In this document: in pieces, positions 16,270 through 19,132 of the stretch
How the letters are laid out: each line of letters begins with the position of its first letter
How positions within the stretch are numbered: the first letter of the stretch is position 1
Assembly (NCBI GenBank): GCA_947259865.1
Contig: CAMYNZ010000057.1
Span: 1 to 19,132, forward strand
Length of the DNA stretch: 19,132 nucleotides
Reading direction: 5' to 3'
Source of the DNA: an uncultured Desulfobacterales bacterium
GTDB taxonomy: Bacteria > Desulfobacterota > Desulfobacteria > Desulfobacterales > G020354645
Made by a program: the position numbers and the translations under genes
The notes under the pieces: generated by a model
Databases searched by the model: none
What the model was told of the DNA's origin: nothing
The model's input: only the letters and a program-made list of their open reading frames with translations

Positions 16270-17577
16270 ATGTCACAGAAAGTCACGAAGCAAGAGTATG
16301 ATGTAGTACTCCAGGGACAACCGGCGGTTAAGCCGATGGTTGTATCACAGCGCGAGGGGGAAGCATTCAGGGTATGGTCTCCGGATGAGTTCTCAAAGCT
16401 GAAGCGGGTCCTCATCGGCCGACCGGAGGGAACCAACATGCCGGCCCCCGAACCGGCCTGGCGGTACGATGTTCCTGGTTGCAAGCTGCCCAGTTATATG
16501 CCTTTTCCCCAGGAGATGGTGGATGCAGCCAACGAGCAGATGGACTATTTCGTGAAAACGCTCGAAGACCGGGGAATTCTCGTTGATAGAATCCCGATTC
16601 TGCCGATGATGATGAACCGACCGTTCAGTAGTCCCATCGGCTGGGGACAGCATAACATGCACGGGGTCAACAATGTGCGTGACGTAACTTTGGTTCACGG
16701 CCACGTCATTGTCGACGCGCCAACGGTTCGACGGACCCGCGTTTATGAGCGGTTCAACCTGCGGCCGTACTTCAACCTACTCGCCAAGGAAGACTCCAGC
16801 TGTTATCACACGTCAGCTCCCTTCCCGATGCTGACGGATGAAACCTACGACATGGACTACTATCATGACCGGGAAAACCGAACTGATGATGAACAGCGGG
16901 AGATGTTGCTGGCGGCCCAGTTCCAGCAAAAAAACGGGGAATTCCCTTGGGAATCCCTCTGGGACGGTGCTGACATCTGGAGCCTCGGCAAAGACATGTT
17001 CTACCAGCGCTCAGCAGTCGGCAACTTGGCGGGCGAAGATTGGCTGCGGCGGTTCTGCAGAGAGCACGGATTCCGTTTCCACGGCATAACGTTTGATACA
17101 CCGCTGGATCCCGAAAAGCCGGACAACTTCCACCCGTGGCACATCGACGTGAACATGTGTACGCCGCGGCCTGGTCTGATCATCCTCAACCCGGATTGGC
17201 CCCCGGTTGATGAAGGGTTCACCCAGCTCTTCAAACAAAACGACTGGGAAGTTGTGATGGGCGCCCGGCCAACCCGTGTTCACAGGAACGACATTTACCT
17301 GACCGGGTTGTACGAGGGTAAATCCTGGATCTCCCTTAACACATTCAGTATTGACGAGAACGTGATGTGCGTGGAAGCCGGCGAAACAGCTTTCATGGAA
17401 CAGCTTGACAAGCTGGGCGTGGAAGTGGTTCCGATCCCGTACGAAAAGGTGATCCCATTCGGCGGCGCCCTGCACTGCACCACGCTCGATATCGAGCGAG
17501 ACACCGGCGAGAAGGGCGAGAGAGGGGAATACGAACGAGAGAGGGGAATACGAAGATTACTTCCCGAACCAGGTTGA
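16270..17577 (+). CDS. Amidinotransferase of the arginine:glycine amidinotransferase (AGAT) family
   Basis: The family transfers an amidino group from arginine to an amine, releasing ornithine. The 435-residue protein aligns with human AGAT at its active site: D232 in DGADIWSLGKDMFYQRSAVGN (human D254), H291 and D293 in WHIDVNM (human H303, D305), GLIILNPDWPP, and the nucleophile C403 in GGALHCTTLDIERD (human C407). StrB1-type streptomycin amidinotransferases are a second close group. The acceptor cannot be deduced. AAGGAGG precedes ATG 16270. The last 14 or so residues are out of the original frame because of a 19-bp tandem duplication at 17517-17554. Without it the protein would run on to DYFPNQVEGY and stop at TAA 17585-17587. 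The change lies after the catalytic cysteine, so activity may survive. The locus supplies a ureohydrolase, ornithine carbamoyltransferase and carbamate kinase as potential partners. Confidence 0.88.
   Translation: MSQKVTKQEYDVVLQGQPAVKPMVVSQREGEAFRVWSPDEFSKLKRVLIGRPEGTNMPAPEPAWRYDVPGCKLPSYMPFPQEMVDAANEQMDYFVKTLEDRGILVDRIPILPMMMNRPFSSPIGWGQHNMHGVNNVRDVTLVHGHVIVDAPTVRRTRVYERFNLRPYFNLLAKEDSSCYHTSAPFPMLTDETYDMDYYHDRENRTDDEQREMLLAAQFQQKNGEFPWESLWDGADIWSLGKDMFYQRSAVGNLAGEDWLRRFCREHGFRFHGITFDTPLDPEKPDNFHPWHIDVNMCTPRPGLIILNPDWPPVDEGFTQLFKQNDWEVVMGARPTRVHRNDIYLTGLYEGKSWISLNTFSIDENVMCVEAGETAFMEQLDKLGVEVVPIPYEKVIPFGGALHCTTLDIERDTGEKGERGEYERERGIRRLLPEPG
17517..17554 (+). repeat. 19-bp tandem duplication shifting the amidinotransferase frame
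   Basis: CGAGAGAGGGGAATACGAA occurs twice back to back (17517-17535 and 17536-17554) without mismatch. Its length is not a multiple of three, so the second copy shifts the reading frame and brings in the early TGA at 17575-17577. Confidence 0.95.
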
Positions 17578-17674
17578 AGGGTATTAATGATTTTTGAATC
17601 ATCTCCAAAAGAGTTGGTGTAATTTACAAGCAGATGATTCATATATTGTTAAATACATATTAACCGCAGATTCA

Positions 17675-17722
17675 CCCTGTTAAATCCTCCGTAGGAGATC
17701 CGCAAAGCGGAATTTAACAGGG
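17675..17722. repeat. Nested palindrome resembling a three-way junction
   Basis: CCCTGTTAAAT (17675-17685) pairs perfectly with ATTTAACAGGG (17712-17722). Inside are two perfect small hairpins, CTCC-GTA-GGAG (17687-17697) and TCCGC-AAA-GCGGA (17699-17711). The result is a compact cruciform of 48 bases. It is either a dispersed palindromic element or a structured RNA; there is no T-run after it. Confidence 0.6.
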
Positions 17723-17819
17723 CGCGCGCAGACATAACGCGGAGTATTCAATTTTGCCCGGGCAATACCCGCATGCCTTTCAGGCGAATAATTAGATGGC
17801 ATCGCGCAACGATTGCTGG

Positions 17820-17880
17820 TTTTGCCTCCGCAGGCCTGCCGGGGCGAAGCCTTTGGCGAAGACCGGTCGCGGAGGCAAAA
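17820..17880. repeat. 12-bp perfect inverted repeat, long hairpin
   Basis: TTTTGCCTCCGC (17820-17831) is the exact complement of GCGGAGGCAAAA (17869-17880). The 37-base interior is GC-rich and holds a further GCC-TTT-GGC stem. On the minus strand the arm ends in TTTT, so a weak terminator is possible in that direction. It is probably a dispersed palindromic repeat. Confidence 0.6.
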
Positions 17881-18145
17881 GTCTGTGTCCGTCAGCGTGT
17901 GTCTAGCGAACGAAGTAAGCGGGCGGTTAAATGAAACCGCTAAAACTGTGTAATATCTTGAAGTGATATCGGCCCATTCAAAGGGATAAACGGGCGTCGG
18001 CGATCAGAGTTGCTGCCATCGTTCTGAAATTTCTGCTGTTGCCTGTGGGCCGGAAAATCACATCCAGCATTCAAGAATCATCCCATTATTGTCATCGACC
18101 TTCAATGCTAACCCTTAGACCACTGTTGCATGAGGTGAGTTTCTA

Positions 18146-18174
18146 TTGACAGACAGCCGTAAGCACCATATTCT
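18146..18174 (+). promoter_or_regulatory. Candidate sigma-70 promoter for the symporter
   Basis: A perfect TTGACA (18146-18151) is followed after exactly 17 bases by TATTCT (18169-18174), four of six matches with the key T, A and final T. Transcription would start near 18181, leaving an 80-base leader before the ATG at 18262. The symporter therefore probably has its own transcript. Confidence 0.6.
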
Positions 18175-18261
18175 GCGTCAACCAATGAAGAACTTCTTGT
18201 AACTTCGACTCAACCTGTGTTCCTGATGGTCTGTTAATTCTGGTGAAAGGAGGAATTGATT

Positions 18262-19132
18262 ATGTCATCTATGGGTATTGGTCTTATTGTCTACATCGCT
18301 ATATTTTTCATCCTTGGTGTAGGCATGTACTTTATGGTTCAGAAAAGCGGCAAGCGCTATATTATTGCCGGCAAGAGCCTGCCTTTCTTTCTGGTGGGCA
18401 CCATGCTTCTGGCGCAATCCTTGGATGCCAACGCTACCATGGGTAACGCGGCAGGCGTTTATGGCGGCGGATGGTGGGCCGGATTCCAGTTCGCCTTTGG
18501 CCTGGCGTTGTGTCTTGTTGTCGTCGGGCTTTTTTATGCTAAACCTTTGAACCGCATGAACATGCTGACACTGCCTGATTTCTATTTTAGAAGATTCAAC
18601 TGGTTTACCGAAATCATCGTCGGGCTCCTGATGTGTTTTAGCTTTGCGATTCTGGTTGCGGGTAACTTTGCCGGTGCAGCCTGGATTCTCTCGATTGTTT
18701 TCAAAATGAATTATGTTACGGCCCTCATCGTCATAGCCATATTCATTATGATATACACCATTTCCGGCGGGCTCTACTCTTGTGCGGCCACGGATATCGC
18801 TCAAATCTATCCGGCCATGATCGGGTTTATCGGCTGTTTTTTCTACCTGCTGGCCGACTACGGTTGGAGCCATTTTTCAGCGGCCATCCCGGACAACTTT
18901 GTTAACCTGTCGGGATTAACCTCCGTTGCCGATGGCGCCCTGCTAAACTGGGCCGGAATTCTGGCGCTGGGCATCGGAGACGTTGTGGCCCTGGATTTTA
19001 TGGAAAGAATATTTGCCGCCAAGACCCCCGAAACGGCACAGAAAAGTTGTTTTTATGGTGCCGGAGGCACGGTTATCACCGGCATCGTGTGTTCCTTTAT
19101 GGGTTTGATGGGCTTGACTTTATTTCCGGATA
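18262..19132 (+). CDS. Sodium:solute symporter family protein (cut by window end)
   Basis: This is an inner-membrane transporter that uses the sodium gradient to import a small solute. The visible 290 residues start MSSMGIGLIVYIAIFFILGVGMYF, a first membrane helix. The SSS features follow: YIIAGKSLPFFLVG, the SLDANATMGNAAGVYGGGWWAG segment, several hydrophobic helices, and a TISGGLYSCAATDIAQ loop characteristic of the fold's fifth to sixth helices. The start is fixed by AAAGGAGG eight bases upstream (18246-18253). The reading frame is open at 19132, and family members are usually around 450-550 residues, so roughly half the gene is missing. The substrate cannot be told from this part. By position it may import the guanidino compound or amino acid that the upstream genes process, which is inference. 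Confidence 0.88.
   Translation, partial: MSSMGIGLIVYIAIFFILGVGMYFMVQKSGKRYIIAGKSLPFFLVGTMLLAQSLDANATMGNAAGVYGGGWWAGFQFAFGLALCLVVVGLFYAKPLNRMNMLTLPDFYFRRFNWFTEIIVGLLMCFSFAILVAGNFAGAAWILSIVFKMNYVTALIVIAIFIMIYTISGGLYSCAATDIAQIYPAMIGFIGCFFYLLADYGWSHFSAAIPDNFVNLSGLTSVADGALLNWAGILALGIGDVVALDFMERIFAAKTPETAQKSCFYGAGGTVITGIVCSFMGLMGLTLFPD

Larger units (their letters stand above)
17588..18261. other. Gene-free region between amidinotransferase and symporter
   Basis: About 670 bases with no convincing gene on either strand. It contains the structured repeat at 17675-17722, the inverted repeat at 17820-17880, and a promoter at 18146-18174 for the symporter. The remainder shows nothing I can assign. I searched for guanidine riboswitch motifs by eye and found none. 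Confidence 0.5.

Noticed and set aside
18265..18873. Minus-strand reading frame of 202 codons inside the symporter gene
   Set aside because: It is the antisense of a clear membrane protein with a good ribosome binding site, and it has no recognisable domain.
1..19132. tRNA, rRNA or CRISPR array
   Set aside because: No tRNA cloverleaf, rRNA segment or regularly spaced direct repeats were recognised on either strand.

Overview
The window looks like a piece of a Gram-negative bacterial chromosome of roughly balanced base composition. The combination of a short stand-alone N-acetylglutamate synthase, REP-like palindromes, small inverted-repeat elements and a sodium:solute symporter beside a cyclic-diphosphoglycerate-synthetase-like GTPase suggests a Desulfobacterota (former Deltaproteobacteria) lineage. 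That placement is a low-confidence inference. Most recognisable genes deal with arginine, ornithine or carbamoyl phosphate.

Left part (1-4408): after a REP-like palindrome come argB (acetylglutamate kinase) and argS (arginyl-tRNA synthetase), both on the minus strand and separated by about 400 bases with no gene. Divergent from argS is pyrB (aspartate carbamoyltransferase). Centre (4443-10121): carA and carB (carbamoyl-phosphate synthase) overlap by 8 bases. They are preceded by what reads as a complete arginine attenuator: a promoter, a 28-codon leader ORF with six consecutive Arg codons, a possible antiterminator segment and a perfect 11-bp intrinsic terminator. I consider this the most interesting item in the window. 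A 296-bp element with perfect 27-bp terminal inverted repeats and two opposed REP-like hairpins lies between carB and the convergent short argA-type acetyltransferase.

Right part (10610-19132): all genes are on the plus strand. They encode a NagD-like HAD phosphatase, an agmatinase-family ureohydrolase, ornithine carbamoyltransferase, carbamate kinase, a cPGS-like P-loop GTPase, an AGAT-family amidinotransferase and a sodium:solute symporter cut by the window end. The carbamoyltransferase and carbamate kinase genes overlap as ATGA, and a 10-bp hairpin buries the carbamate kinase ribosome binding site. The amidinotransferase carries a 19-bp tandem duplication that shifts the frame of its last residues.

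Together the genes cover carbamoyl-phosphate synthesis (CarAB), three enzymes that use or break it down (PyrB, ornithine carbamoyltransferase, carbamate kinase), two early steps of arginine synthesis (ArgA, ArgB), arginine charging (ArgS) and a probable guanidino-group module (amidinotransferase plus ureohydrolase). The right half resembles a catabolic or nitrogen-salvage unit for a guanidino compound. Its true substrate cannot be read from the sequence, and no arginine deiminase or arginine decarboxylase is visible here.
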